Source: Allomuricauda sp. (GTDB taxonomy: Bacteria; Bacteroidota; Bacteroidia; Flavobacteriales; Flavobacteriaceae). From it: a stretch of 64,000 bases of DNA. The stretch spans positions 372,001-436,000 of the forward strand of contig NZ_JANQLX010000003.1 in the NCBI RefSeq assembly GCF_028280385.1. The letters are read 5' to 3'. Below, piece after piece: positions 29,148 to 38,510 of this stretch (position 1 is the stretch's first letter; every line of letters starts with the position of its first letter). The notes under the pieces are model-generated. The model made no database searches and was not told the DNA's origin. It saw only the letters and a list, made by a program, of their open reading frames with translations. A program made the position numbers and the translations under genes.

Positions 29148-30164
29148 TTAATCTAACTGGTAGTTTCTGATTTGTATCGCAAATGCCTTTGAGGGATTGA
29201 CAGACATCAATACATTAAACTCTTCATCCGTGAAGCCCCGCGATTTAAGCGCTGGGTAGAGCTTTTCAAATATGGCGGTATAGGGTTGAATGGATTGTTC
29301 TTCTTTTTGTGGATCGTACCAGCCAGCGTCATGGGAAATTAAAATCCTGTCCAGGATGCCATTTGATTTGGCGAATAGAATTTTCTCAACATGATTTTCC
29401 AGTTCCCAGCCTAAGCCATCCAGACTTATCCAGCATCCCATTTTTGCTGCTTTGAGATAGCTGTTGTTATTGTTTTCCTCTTGGGCATGTACCCAAATAA
29501 AGGCTTCTGGAGAGACGCCCTTTTCCTTTAGAATCTTTAACTGTGGCCATAATCCTTTTGCTTTTCCCGTATGGGAAGCTATGGTTAATCCTGTTTTTAA
29601 ATGGGTAAGCGCTGCGGCCTCAACTAATTTTTGATGGGAAGGACTTAGGCTTTTGGAGTTATCAATGCTGATTTTTATAAAGCCCGGTTTTATTGAAGTT
29701 CCTTCTATGCCATGCGTATACTCTTTGGTCCACATGTTGGCAAGGTCTTCAGCCGAACTTTCTTTGACGTAATCTGGGAGAAATTTATCTTTTTGTGCGC
29801 CATATAAGCCTGTATTGGTAAGGATTTTTAGACCACTTTTAGTTGCAATTTTTTCTAGAAGAACTACATCTCTTCCCAGGTAATTGGGCGTGGCATCTAC
29901 AAAATATGTTACATGGTGATCTTTAAGTACTTCAAGATATGGTAGTACAGCAGCCATTATTTCCTCATGGTCCCAGCCGGCTGGTTGAATTTTTTTTGCC
30001 CCTATAAAATCAACCAAGATATGTTCGTGGGATAACCATATTTGATTTTGAACTACTTGATGGGATTCCTTTACATCTTGGATTGTCACCTGACTTTTGG
30101 AAGTGGTACATCCAAAAATTATGGTCAAGAAGAGGAGTATGTATGTTTTTTGCTTTTTTGACAT
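29148..30164 (-). CDS. Phosphotriesterase-family hydrolase (lactonase-like), lipoprotein
   Basis: This 338-residue protein has a lipobox (IIFGCTTS, Cys about 19), which puts an amidohydrolase fold outside the cytoplasm. Metal-site elements are all present: HEH in WLSHEHILVD, a lysine in GFIKISID (the usual carbamylated residue), histidines in LTIASHTGKA and IWVHAQEE, and aspartate in LISHDAGWY. Most characterised relatives are lactonases or phosphotriesterases, and sugar lactones are plausible here. The start lies 32 bp after the LamG D stop on the same strand, with a stem-loop in between, so co-transcription is likely. A periplasmic lactonase would fit oxidation of sugars outside the cell. 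Confidence 0.88.
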   Translation of the reverse strand: MSKKQKTYILLFLTIIFGCTTSKSQVTIQDVKESHQVVQNQIWLSHEHILVDFIGAKKIQPAGWDHEEIMAAVLPYLEVLKDHHVTYFVDATPNYLGRDVVLLEKIATKSGLKILTNTGLYGAQKDKFLPDYVKESSAEDLANMWTKEYTHGIEGTSIKPGFIKISIDNSKSLSPSHQKLVEAAALTHLKTGLTIASHTGKAKGLWPQLKILKEKGVSPEAFIWVHAQEENNNNSYLKAAKMGCWISLDGLGWELENHVEKILFAKSNGILDRILISHDAGWYDPQKEEQSIQPYTAIFEKLYPALKSRGFTDEEFNVLMSVNPSKAFAIQIRNYQLD

Positions 30165-30190
30165 CCAGTTATGGCGTTTACCGATGCTGT

Positions 30191-30208
30191 TCAGCCCTAA
30201 GGGGCTGA
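30191..30208. promoter_or_regulatory. Stem-loop at the LamG D stop codon
   Basis: Arms TCAGCCC (30191-30197) and GGGCTGA (30202-30208) pair perfectly around a 4-base loop. The structure overlaps the stop codon of LamG D and lies just upstream of the phosphotriesterase-like gene. There is no T run, so it is more likely to affect mRNA stability or translation of the downstream gene than to terminate. Confidence 0.5.
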
Positions 30209-32950
30209 TATGCTCACATTAACAGCGGTACTTGCTGTGTGTTTCAACCAAATCACCAACCTTTTTTTGCCATTGGCGTCTCTTTCAATGCCACTTTTAA
30301 TGTCTCCTGAAAAGGACTGGCCATTAATGGAAATTTTTGCATCATCGCTCCAATTGGAGATGACAAATGCCGGGTTCACTACGGGTTGTTCTTCAGAGGC
30401 ATTGATGGTAAAACTGATTTCTTCCGCAGCGGCATTTATCAAAAATGCCTTTTGTTCCTTGGAATACTTCACGGATGTAGCTCCTTGCACTTGCGTAACT
30501 GGTGGAGGTAGTTTCCAGGATCGTGCCAACGGAATTAGGGACTCAACACTTTGGTTGGTCATCCCATGCAATACCATGGCACCCACAGATGGAATGAAGT
30601 CATTTGCTCCAAGCGCAAAATGCCCGATACGATCATTGCCGATAGCGTACCTGCCATCAGAGGGCAGCAAATTAACCGGCCAATGGTTCCAAGGACCGGC
30701 AAATGGGTCATCGGTGTAGTTTGAATTCTCCGCTAGTCCCCATGGGGTAATATACCCACCTTGGAAAACCTCAAATGTTTTGTATTCAGACTTGGTCTTG
30801 ACAAGCTCTATGGATGCATCATGAATTTGGACAAATGGGGTTTTGTTGGGTAATTGCCATTGTAGTTTTTGTACATCGCCATTGAGATTGGCCACGTCCA
30901 TGGCATTTAAACCTACCAAATCAAGAGCTTTGACTCCGGGTGAAAGTAGGATTTGAACATCTTGAAATCCTGGTCCTGCAGCGCCTATGTTTTCTTCTGT
31001 CCAAGTGTCATTTTCTGGGTGGTAATAGGTGTCCCGGTATTCCGCCATGGTTTCTCCCCAAGCCATAGTGGCCAACGAAAACTCGGATAATTCTTCTTCA
31101 CCCTCTTCTTCCTCATCTTCGTCCACCGCAAAGGTATCTTCATCATCCGTTTCCGGTAATCCCCTACCATTAAAGTTTACCTTCCGAACGGCGGTGCCAT
31201 CGGGGTAGATATAATAGTACTCATCAGACCAATTGGTCTCATCATTGTTATTGATATAGCCCACGTCAATGCAGGGATATTTCCAATGGATAATTGCCCG
31301 TGCCGGATTGTTCTCAATAATTCGCGCATAACTCTGTCGATTCTGTTTGTCGGCCATATGTTCCGAACACCCATGGGGTCCCCAGGTCTCGGTGCTTTGG
31401 TCCGCCATCCAGATATTGTTGTCGCTGATCCAGTTGGAGGCATAATTGGTCCCGTGCCAAAACTTTACGGACCCTTTTACATCGTCAAACTCCACCGCAA
31501 TATCCGGACTTTCCACGTTTCTCCAGAGGTTGTCCCAAAGCGCATTGCTGAGGGTCAAATTTGTATAGTAAGCACCAAATTTCCCAGTTTCGCTTTGTCC
31601 TGGTAAAACACTCAAAGCTAAGCTGGAAGTAAAGTCTTCCGGTTTGGTTTGGTCGAATAGATGGGTAAAGGTATCAGCGTCCAAGGCGGAATCGAAAATA
31701 GCCAGCTCGTCAATTAACCCCTGAAATCCAATGAAGTAATCAATGTTTTCAGCATTGGTCCTGACAAAGTCCGAACCTCTGTCCAGCTCATTGTTCATCC
31801 CAATTTGGATGGGAGCGTCAATGAATTCAATTGGATTTTTCAAGGTTTTGGAGACTTCAACTTTTCCATTTATGGATAATTCAATGGTAGCGTTGTTAAC
31901 AGAAACACCAATAAATGACCATTTTCCAAAATCCACTTTGGAATTGGATTTGGTTTCTTCCCCATTAACGGTGAAAATGATGTGTCCATAGGGGTCCAGA
32001 CCAAGGTAGAATCCTTCTTTTCCCCAACCCTTGGATTGATGGATAATAGGTGCTTTGTTATAGGGATAGGCATCTGGCGCAATCCAGCTGCTAATTGAAA
32101 AAGTGTTGCCAATTTCAGGAACTTTTTCTTTAGCCAATGAAAGGGAGGTATAATAGCCGTCGAAGGCCAAGGCGGTCCCGGAAATACCTTTTTCGTAATG
32201 GGTGGAAACACCTTTGATGGGGCAGTTTGTTTGGGTAACTGCTTCCATAACAAAATCTTCATGTGGTTGCATCCCATCATCAAAGTTCCAGCTCAAAAGG
32301 GGAGAGGTAGGAGTCGTTTTCAAAACTGGGTTGCCATCAAAAGCTGGTCTGGGATAAATGGGTGCCGATTTTCCGTTTTGCAATTCCCCGTGCGTGATAC
32401 CGTTATGCTCCAGTTGAATTTCTTGGACGGACCCGAAGTCAGGATGTACCCAATCCTCGTATCGGGTACCTTCCGCATTTTTAACGTGTCGGGTAATATG
32501 GTAGTCTTTGCCAATGATGAAAATCTCATGAACTACATTGGTGATGCCGCCAGTATACAAAGGATCTTCATCTATACTGGCAAAAAGTCCAGAAAGCTTT
32601 GGACGATGTGTATAGTGTACAACAATTTTATCATCACTTTCCTCCAATAACCGCACATAGGAGTATCTTGATTTTTCATCAGTTTCGCGATCGGGAAATA
32701 AGTCCTGAACCGGATAACTATAGTCTCCTACTCTCCAAATGGGAGCATACGCATTTTCCAACCTAAACTCTAGTTGACCCGCATCAAGTTTTACAATAAG
32801 GTCTTCATAGCGATGGTGGGCTTTATCGGAATTTCTCAAGCTGGTGTGATAGGCAAAGAATTCAGTGCTCGGTGTGGGTTTGCTGTTGATTTTGCAGGAT
32901 GACAAGCTTGCAATGGCAAAAAGAACCATCCAAATACTATTTCTGGACAT
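30197..32950 (-). CDS. LamG lipoprotein with duplicated unknown module (LamG D)
   Basis: This 917-residue protein has lipobox SLSSC (Cys19). Order: short module copy (about 30-190: YEDLIVKLD, SRYSYVRLLEE, KIVVHYTHR), LamG (about 215-430: LLSWNFDDG, FSISSWIAPDAYP, GLIDELAIFDSAL) and a full module copy (about 455-917: VKFWHGTNYASNWISDNN, CSEHMADKQNRQSYARIIENN, WSDEYYYIYPDG, NHWPVNLLPSDGR, NPAFVISNWSD). An acidic run (DEDEEEEGEEE, residues about 600-620, codons 31091-31153) interrupts the module right after IYPDG. It has the same arrangement as LamG A but a lipid anchor in place of the type IX tail. Function unknown. It lies downstream of the SusC/SusD pair 2 but has its own promoter and follows a terminator. 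Confidence 0.86.
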   Translation of the reverse strand: MSRNSIWMVLFAIASLSSCKINSKPTPSTEFFAYHTSLRNSDKAHHRYEDLIVKLDAGQLEFRLENAYAPIWRVGDYSYPVQDLFPDRETDEKSRYSYVRLLEESDDKIVVHYTHRPKLSGLFASIDEDPLYTGGITNVVHEIFIIGKDYHITRHVKNAEGTRYEDWVHPDFGSVQEIQLEHNGITHGELQNGKSAPIYPRPAFDGNPVLKTTPTSPLLSWNFDDGMQPHEDFVMEAVTQTNCPIKGVSTHYEKGISGTALAFDGYYTSLSLAKEKVPEIGNTFSISSWIAPDAYPYNKAPIIHQSKGWGKEGFYLGLDPYGHIIFTVNGEETKSNSKVDFGKWSFIGVSVNNATIELSINGKVEVSKTLKNPIEFIDAPIQIGMNNELDRGSDFVRTNAENIDYFIGFQGLIDELAIFDSALDADTFTHLFDQTKPEDFTSSLALSVLPGQSETGKFGAYYTNLTLSNALWDNLWRNVESPDIAVEFDDVKGSVKFWHGTNYASNWISDNNIWMADQSTETWGPHGCSEHMADKQNRQSYARIIENNPARAIIHWKYPCIDVGYINNNDETNWSDEYYYIYPDGTAVRKVNFNGRGLPETDDEDTFAVDEDEEEEGEEELSEFSLATMAWGETMAEYRDTYYHPENDTWTEENIGAAGPGFQDVQILLSPGVKALDLVGLNAMDVANLNGDVQKLQWQLPNKTPFVQIHDASIELVKTKSEYKTFEVFQGGYITPWGLAENSNYTDDPFAGPWNHWPVNLLPSDGRYAIGNDRIGHFALGANDFIPSVGAMVLHGMTNQSVESLIPLARSWKLPPPVTQVQGATSVKYSKEQKAFLINAAAEEISFTINASEEQPVVNPAFVISNWSDDAKISINGQSFSGDIKSGIERDANGKKRLVIWLKHTASTAVNVSISAP

Positions 32951-32976
32951 AGGTCATTTGTTTAGGTTGTTGATAA

Positions 32977-33013
32977 CAAATATACAACTTAGTTATATAC
33001 AGTAAGAAAGTTA
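32977..33013 (-). promoter_or_regulatory. Promoter of LamG D with shared element
   Basis: TATATTTG on the minus strand (32984 to 32977) matches the -7 consensus TAnnTTTG exactly and lies 27-34 bp before the start codon. About 17 bp further upstream is TAACTTTCTTAC, which on the plus strand reads GTAAGAAAGTTA (33002-33013), the element also seen at 52062-52073. Confidence 0.6.
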
Positions 33014-33127
33014 TTGACAATATTAACTTTTAATTACAATCCGAGGAGGATTGTAGCCTAGACTCGGGGTTTCTAGTGGGAAAAATCTGGTAGGAAAATA
33101 GCTATTGAAGACTTATGAATGCATTAT

Positions 33128-33159
33128 AAAAAAGCGGGCAAACCATAGGTCTGCCCGCT
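33128..33159 (-). terminator. Intrinsic terminator after SusD 2
   Basis: Arms AGCGGGCA (33133-33140) and TGCCCGCT (33152-33159) pair perfectly, and on the minus strand the stem is followed by a run of T (complement of the A run at 33128-33133). It ends the SusC/SusD transcript and isolates LamG D. Confidence 0.9.
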
Positions 33160-33229
33160 GGACTAATTCATGCTAGTTCTCAAAAAACTGGCGCTTATTC
33201 AGTTCTTGCCAATAGAATTGAATAACTGA

Positions 33230-34780
33230 TTATCTCCAAGGTTCACTCTGTTCCAAATTGGAGTTGTTTGTTACCTCATCAACTGGTATCGGGAAATACT
33301 TGTGTTTTGCACCTACATTAGCCTGTTGGGTGGCCGTTCCATTGGCGGCTACAAAAGATTCCAACTCGCCCCAACGAATAAGGTCAAAGTATCGTAAGTT
33401 TTCATAGGCAAACTCAATGGCCCGTTGGTGTTTTATCTCATCGAGCAAAGTTGCAGTATCGGCATAGTCAGACAAGTTGGCTCTTCTTCGCACTACGTTA
33501 ACAGATTCCAATGCGGCTGTTAAATCCCCACCCGAGGCAACCAAGGCTTCGGCATGCATCAGCAGGATATCTGCATATCTTAAAATACGTTCGTTGTTAT
33601 CTGGATCCGAAGAACCCTCCAATTCTGGTGGACAGGCTAAATGCACGTTGAGGTACTTTCTCCACCAACCACCTTCGGTATCACTGGAACCATCGGGAGC
33701 GCCACCACCATCGCAGCTAAGGCCTTCTCCCAATTCATTATAAGGAACGCCAAACAAAGGAAGTCCCTCATTAAAATAAACGGCTTCCAAATATCTAGGG
33801 TCAAACTCATCGCCCACCGTTCGTTCTAAAGACATCTCGTTCATCAACCAAGGCGATGGTCGAAGAAAAATCTCAAACCCAATCCCCGGAACACTATTAA
33901 AAGGTCTGGACTGGGTGGCTGTTTCCTGGTTGGAGAAAAAGTACTGGAATTCATATAGGGATTCGGTGTTGTTTTCATTCTCGGAGGTAAAATTATCCCT
34001 GAAATTGGTGACAAGCTCATAGGTTCCGGAATCTATGATCTGTTGAAACTCCGCGGCTGCCAAGGCATAGTTGGCAGCTTCGTTCAAGTAGCCAGCACGA
34101 TATAGGTACGTTTTGCCTAAAAATCCGGTTGCACTGCCCCATGTGATTCGGCCTTCAGGCGCGTTCTCTGCAGTGGGAAGTCCGGCTTTGGCCAATAACA
34201 AATCGGCAATGGCCTGATCCCAAACTTCCCCAAATGAACCGGCAACCGGGGGATTAAAGTCCTCATCGGACACCGGAGTATTCAGCACGATGGGAACCGC
34301 TCCATACAAGTGGGCCAATTGAAAATAACTCACACCTCTAAAGAAGTAGGTTTCTGCCAACAAGCGCTGTTTTGTAGCTTCATCCCCACCGAAATCAGCT
34401 CCGTCAATGTTTTCCAAAATGGTATTGGCCCTAAAAATTGTGGTATATGCCCCATTCCAAAAACTATCGCTGTCATTATCTTGTGGAGAACTACCATAAT
34501 TAAAATAGTTTACCTGTGTTTGAAAGGCCCCAGCAGTTACAACTGAACCGCCCCCTCTGGCATTTTGTGTAAATATAGACTGATCACCATCTCCCCTTAA
34601 GGCTCCTGCGATACTGTTGTACAATGTGTTTACAGCCTGCTCTACCTGTGTTGCATCTTCAAAGAAAACGTCCGCAGTGATTTCGTTGGGGTTTTTAACC
34701 TCCAAGAAATCTTTCTCACATGATATCGTCAAAAGAGCAAGCAAAACCAAAATCGCTATCCTGTTACTATTGCTTTTCAT
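33230..34780 (-). CDS. SusD-like glycan-binding lipoprotein (pair 2)
   Basis: This 516-residue protein has a lipobox LLTISCEKD. SusD features are AEVFF-type N-terminal EITADVFFEDATQVEQAVN, RLLAETYFFRGVSYFQLAHLYGAVPIV, SATGFLGKTYLYRAGYLNEAA, ILRYADILLMHAEALVASGG and QRAIEFAYENLRYFDLIRWGEL. It follows its SusC partner by 28 bp on the minus strand. It would bind a second oligosaccharide type or a second structure of the same glycan. The gene ends 71 bp before a perfect terminator hairpin. Confidence 0.96.
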   Translation of the reverse strand: MKSNSNRIAILVLLALLTISCEKDFLEVKNPNEITADVFFEDATQVEQAVNTLYNSIAGALRGDGDQSIFTQNARGGGSVVTAGAFQTQVNYFNYGSSPQDNDSDSFWNGAYTTIFRANTILENIDGADFGGDEATKQRLLAETYFFRGVSYFQLAHLYGAVPIVLNTPVSDEDFNPPVAGSFGEVWDQAIADLLLAKAGLPTAENAPEGRITWGSATGFLGKTYLYRAGYLNEAANYALAAAEFQQIIDSGTYELVTNFRDNFTSENENNTESLYEFQYFFSNQETATQSRPFNSVPGIGFEIFLRPSPWLMNEMSLERTVGDEFDPRYLEAVYFNEGLPLFGVPYNELGEGLSCDGGGAPDGSSDTEGGWWRKYLNVHLACPPELEGSSDPDNNERILRYADILLMHAEALVASGGDLTAALESVNVVRRRANLSDYADTATLLDEIKHQRAIEFAYENLRYFDLIRWGELESFVAANGTATQQANVGAKHKYFPIPVDEVTNNSNLEQSEPWR

Positions 34781-34808
34781 TATTTTATGCTTTTATAATT
34801 ATTTCTTA

Positions 34809-37800
34809 TTAAAAAGTAATGCTCACTCCGGCCTGGATGGATGCAGCTTGAGGTGCTGTATCTCGGTCTAAACCGGCGGTAAAAGGTGTAAATCCTGCTA
34901 AAATGGGAGATGATCCAACTTCTGGATCCAAGCCCCCAAAACCAGTTATGGTCCAAAGGTTCTGACCCCGAACAAAGATTCTGGCATTGCCCATATAAAG
35001 TTTACTGGCCAATGCTTTGGGCAATGTGTATCCTATTTCCAGGTTTCTTAGTTTCACATAATCCCCATTTTCTATGAATCGGTCGGATTGTGGGCGAGAG
35101 TTCCAATTTTCGTCAATATCGTTAGGATTGAGCCTTGGAATATTTGAATTTGGATTGTCCACTGGATCAAACGCATTTAACAAATGGCGGCCATAGTTGC
35201 CAAACTCATCCGTTTTGGAAACCAAGTACAGGTGGGAGTTGTAGATCTGATGCCCAAATGCACCGGTCAATATCAAATTGAAATCGAAGTTTTTGTATTT
35301 GGCGGAGAAGTTGAATCCTGCATTGACGTTAGGTACACCACTACCAGCTAATTGACGATCTCCTTCGGAGGTAATTTCCCCATCGTCATTGGCATCCACA
35401 AAGCGAATATCCCCAGGTTGTGCATCGGGCTGGATGATGGTGCCATTAGAGCTTCTATGGGCACTTACTTCCTCAGCGGTTCTGAAAATCCCATCGGTCT
35501 TGATTACCCAAAATTCGGAAAGACCTCCTCCTTGGTGAACCTCCATCACATGGGGCACATCCCATTCAGGACCGGCGTCCCCGTAGATGATCAAGTCAGT
35601 GCCAATGTTGTCAAGCTTTGGGTTTTGTGTCCCCACATTAAACCCGACATTATAGGTAAAATCATCCCCTGCGCTTCCTTCGTAGTTCAAGGAAAGCTCG
35701 ATCCCGTTATTGGTGATTTTTCCATTGTTTTGATTGATGGTACCTCCCCCTGCTGATGGTGCAATGGGTGCGGCAATGATCATATCCGTGGTAATGTTAT
35801 TGTAGTATTCAAATGAACCACTCCAGGAATTAAAAAGCTCAAAGTCCACCCCAATGTTGGTCGATTCCAGTTTTTCCCATGTCACATTCGGGTTAATGGC
35901 TGTTCCAGTGATCAACCCATTGGCAACACCTGCGCCGAACACCACCGGCTCAAATTGCAGGGTTGGAATAAATGCGAATTCAGGGACATTCTGTCTTCCC
36001 AGAATACCGTATCCAGCTCTTAACTTAAGGAAATTGATATCGGACAGTCCGACTTTGTCCCAAAATTCCTCGTTGGAAATTTTCCAGCCGAGGGATCCCC
36101 CGGCAAAATTCCCCCATCGGACATCGCTTGAGAATCTAGAGGAACCATCCCTTCTGAAATTCGCACTAAGCAAATATCTGTCATCAAAAGAATAGGAAGC
36201 TTGGGCCACAATGGAAGCCAAGGTGCTTACAAACCTTTGCCCAGTAACGGAAGGATTCGCCCCGCCTGGTGCACCTAGGGTGTTTATTCCCGTAGCTACA
36301 TCTGCCAGAAAATTGTTTTTTCCAAAGGACCTGACCCTGGAGGAGAATTTTTGTGCCACAAATCCGGCCAAAACATCCAAATCATGCTTCTCTCCAATGG
36401 TCCCGGAATATCTTAAGGTATTGTCCACATTCCAGTTCCAGTCCCGGGAAGTGGAGATGTTAATGGCATTGTTGTCGTTAAAGTATTCATCCTGATTGAC
36501 ACCTTTAAACCCGAACATATATCGGTTTTCGTTGGTGAGCTGCGAATAGGCTCCACTTAGTTTATAGGTCAATCCCTTTACAATATCTATCTCGGTATAC
36601 AAGTTCACAGAGACCTCGTCTTCTATAATGTCAGTGTCCCAAATGGTTAAGTAATGTAGCGGGTTCCTGATCAATGCCTCTGGGTTGTCCCCTCCACCAA
36701 AATAGAATGAGGAAGTCTGGATGTCCCCATCGGGATTCGTATCCGGGAAGGCGGGATTTGCCACGCCGGAACCATCAAATGTTGGTGCAAAATAGGGCTT
36801 TAGCTTTATGGCCTGTTGGTAAATGGACCTACTGAAAGCATCGGCCTCGGGATCTTGTTTGGATCGATACAAGGCCACATTGGCCCCCAACCTTATATGG
36901 TCATTGATGTTGAACAATCCGTTGGCCCTAATATTGGCTCTGTTAAAAGCGGTGCCCACAGTAATACCTTCTTGATCTAGGTAACTGGCGGAGACCCTAA
37001 AAATAGCCGATTCAGACCCACCGGAGATAGAAAGGTCATGAAACTGCATGGGAGCGGAGCTATAAATGATGTCTTGCCAATCATAATCCCCAAACCCGGC
37101 AGGATTAGCCAAGTAGTCTATTGCAGCCTGCGGTATAAGCGCATCAGGATTGTTGTCCAGATTGGTTCCGTACATCCGTTGTAAAATTTGGATGTACTCG
37201 CTGGAGTTGACCAAATCCAGGGGTTTTCTTGGAATTTGTGTCCCTAAATAGTTGGAGTAGGTAACCGTTGTTTTTCCTCTTGTTCCCGTTTTGGTCTTGA
37301 TGAGAATTACCCCATTGGCCCCTCGGGACCCGTAAATAGCCGCTGCAGAAGCGTCTTTGAGTATCTGAACGGATTCAATATCATTTTGATTGATATTGTT
37401 CATCCCACTTTCGGTCTGCACACCATCCACGATAATAAGTGGGGCATTGTTGCCACCAAATGAGGAAACCCCTCGAATGGTGATGTTTACATCAGAACCT
37501 GGATTACCATTGTTGGATATGATGTGCACCCCTGCCGCTGTACCTTGAAGGGCCTGTGCGGCATTGGTTACCCCTCTTTTTTGCAAACTTTCCACATCGG
37601 CCGAAACTATGGACGCGGTAACATCCCTACGCTGTTGGGAGCTATACCCGGTAATAATGACTTCGTCCAGTGCCCTAATGTTTTGGTTCAGAACCATATC
37701 AATTTGGGTCCTCCCGTCAATTTCCACCGTTAAGGATTCAAAACCTATCATGGAAAAAGTTAGACTTTGTGAACCCTCAGGTGCTGCAATAGAGTAATTT

Positions 37801-37985
37801 CCATCGAAATCGGTGACAGTACCAACTTGGCTGCCCGTCACAACAACATTTACTCCGAGGAGTGGTTCTCCTCCAGTATCCGTAACCGTCCCAGTTATTT
37901 GTTGTCCAAATAAACTGGCACCACCAAAAATCAGCGCACACAACAAGGTGATTCTTGATTTTGGTAAAAGCTTAATTAAATTCAT
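34809..37985 (-). CDS. SusC-like TonB-dependent outer-membrane transporter (pair 2)
   Basis: This 1058-residue protein has a Sec signal ending ASLFGQ, then a carboxypeptidase-like regulatory domain (QITGTVTDTGGEPLLGVNVVV). The plug has DEVIITGYSSQQRRDVTASIV and LIIVDGVQTES...DASAAAIYGSRGANGVILIKTK, and the barrel ends with SIQAGVSITF. No STN domain is present. It differs from SusC 1 throughout, so this is an independent pair and not a recent duplication. It imports oligosaccharides with the SusD protein downstream. Its promoter carries the same element as the araB promoter on the other side of the divergent gap. Confidence 0.97.
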   Translation of the reverse strand: MNLIKLLPKSRITLLCALIFGGASLFGQQITGTVTDTGGEPLLGVNVVVTGSQVGTVTDFDGNYSIAAPEGSQSLTFSMIGFESLTVEIDGRTQIDMVLNQNIRALDEVIITGYSSQQRRDVTASIVSADVESLQKRGVTNAAQALQGTAAGVHIISNNGNPGSDVNITIRGVSSFGGNNAPLIIVDGVQTESGMNNINQNDIESVQILKDASAAAIYGSRGANGVILIKTKTGTRGKTTVTYSNYLGTQIPRKPLDLVNSSEYIQILQRMYGTNLDNNPDALIPQAAIDYLANPAGFGDYDWQDIIYSSAPMQFHDLSISGGSESAIFRVSASYLDQEGITVGTAFNRANIRANGLFNINDHIRLGANVALYRSKQDPEADAFSRSIYQQAIKLKPYFAPTFDGSGVANPAFPDTNPDGDIQTSSFYFGGGDNPEALIRNPLHYLTIWDTDIIEDEVSVNLYTEIDIVKGLTYKLSGAYSQLTNENRYMFGFKGVNQDEYFNDNNAINISTSRDWNWNVDNTLRYSGTIGEKHDLDVLAGFVAQKFSSRVRSFGKNNFLADVATGINTLGAPGGANPSVTGQRFVSTLASIVAQASYSFDDRYLLSANFRRDGSSRFSSDVRWGNFAGGSLGWKISNEEFWDKVGLSDINFLKLRAGYGILGRQNVPEFAFIPTLQFEPVVFGAGVANGLITGTAINPNVTWEKLESTNIGVDFELFNSWSGSFEYYNNITTDMIIAAPIAPSAGGGTINQNNGKITNNGIELSLNYEGSAGDDFTYNVGFNVGTQNPKLDNIGTDLIIYGDAGPEWDVPHVMEVHQGGGLSEFWVIKTDGIFRTAEEVSAHRSSNGTIIQPDAQPGDIRFVDANDDGEITSEGDRQLAGSGVPNVNAGFNFSAKYKNFDFNLILTGAFGHQIYNSHLYLVSKTDEFGNYGRHLLNAFDPVDNPNSNIPRLNPNDIDENWNSRPQSDRFIENGDYVKLRNLEIGYTLPKALASKLYMGNARIFVRGQNLWTITGFGGLDPEVGSSPILAGFTPFTAGLDRDTAPQAASIQAGVSITF

Positions 37986-38034
37986 GGGTTTGTTAATTGA
38001 TTAAAGGTTATTAGTTAATATTTTGTAGAGTAGC

Positions 38035-38069
38035 TAAAATTACAACTTATTTTCTAACATTAAATAAGT
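38035..38069 (-). promoter_or_regulatory. Promoter/operator of SusC 2
   Basis: On the minus strand TAATTTTA (38042 to 38035) resembles the -7 box. Just upstream is a perfect inverted repeat ACTTATTT (38045-38052) / AAATAAGT (38062-38069) that contains GTTAGAAAATAAGT on the minus strand. The same TGTAATTTTA-plus-element pattern occurs upstream of the gene starting at 52002. Confidence 0.55.
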
Positions 38070-38457
38070 AAATGTGATTTTTAATGATCAAAATAGCAAT
38101 ATTCCACTTTTTAGAGAAGGTCTTTTGACGGAATTGGATTCCTGTGCATATCAAAAAAAAGAAACTTTTTTTCAGTGTAAACACATTTATGTCAGAACGT
38201 TGAGAGTTTTTGGTTGCGTGTTAAGCAGCAAGGATATTATGCTTCTATTAGGAGGATGTTGAGATTTTATCTTGGATTAATTATCTAGTGAGCTCATTGC
38301 TAAGGTAATATGAAATGGATAGGGACTAAGGTCTGTCATTGGACAAAGGCTGCTGTTTGCTATTCTTTATATATAGTAAGGCTTTGGAGGTTGATTTTCG
38401 ATATAGGACTTGTCGGCGGATTTATGGATAATTCATTTAAATGTTACTTTTTTCGTA

Positions 38458-38492
38458 AAAGTTAGAAACTAAACTTTAATTACTTAAATTTG
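38458..38492 (+). promoter_or_regulatory. Promoter/operator of araB
   Basis: TAAATTTG (38485-38492) matches TAnnTTTG and lies 19-26 bp before the start codon. AAAGTTAGAAACTAA (38458-38472) covers the expected -33 region and is identical over 15 bases to the element at 13169-13183. It contains the palindrome TTAG-AAA-CTAA. Confidence 0.6.
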
Positions 38493-38510
38493 ATATTTAT
38501 TAGTTGAGCT

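Larger units (their letters stand above)
37986..38510. other. Divergent intergenic region, SusC 2 / araB
   Basis: This 525-bp AT-rich region lies between two divergently transcribed genes. A 62-codon frame at 38074-38262 has no recognisable features and is likely chance. Promoter elements at both ends are listed separately. The middle part (about 38110-38440) shows nothing I can assign. Confidence 0.6.

Noticed and set aside
38074..38262. Small gene in the SusC 2 / araB gap
   Set aside because: No family, signal or spacing supports it, and it lies in a promoter region.
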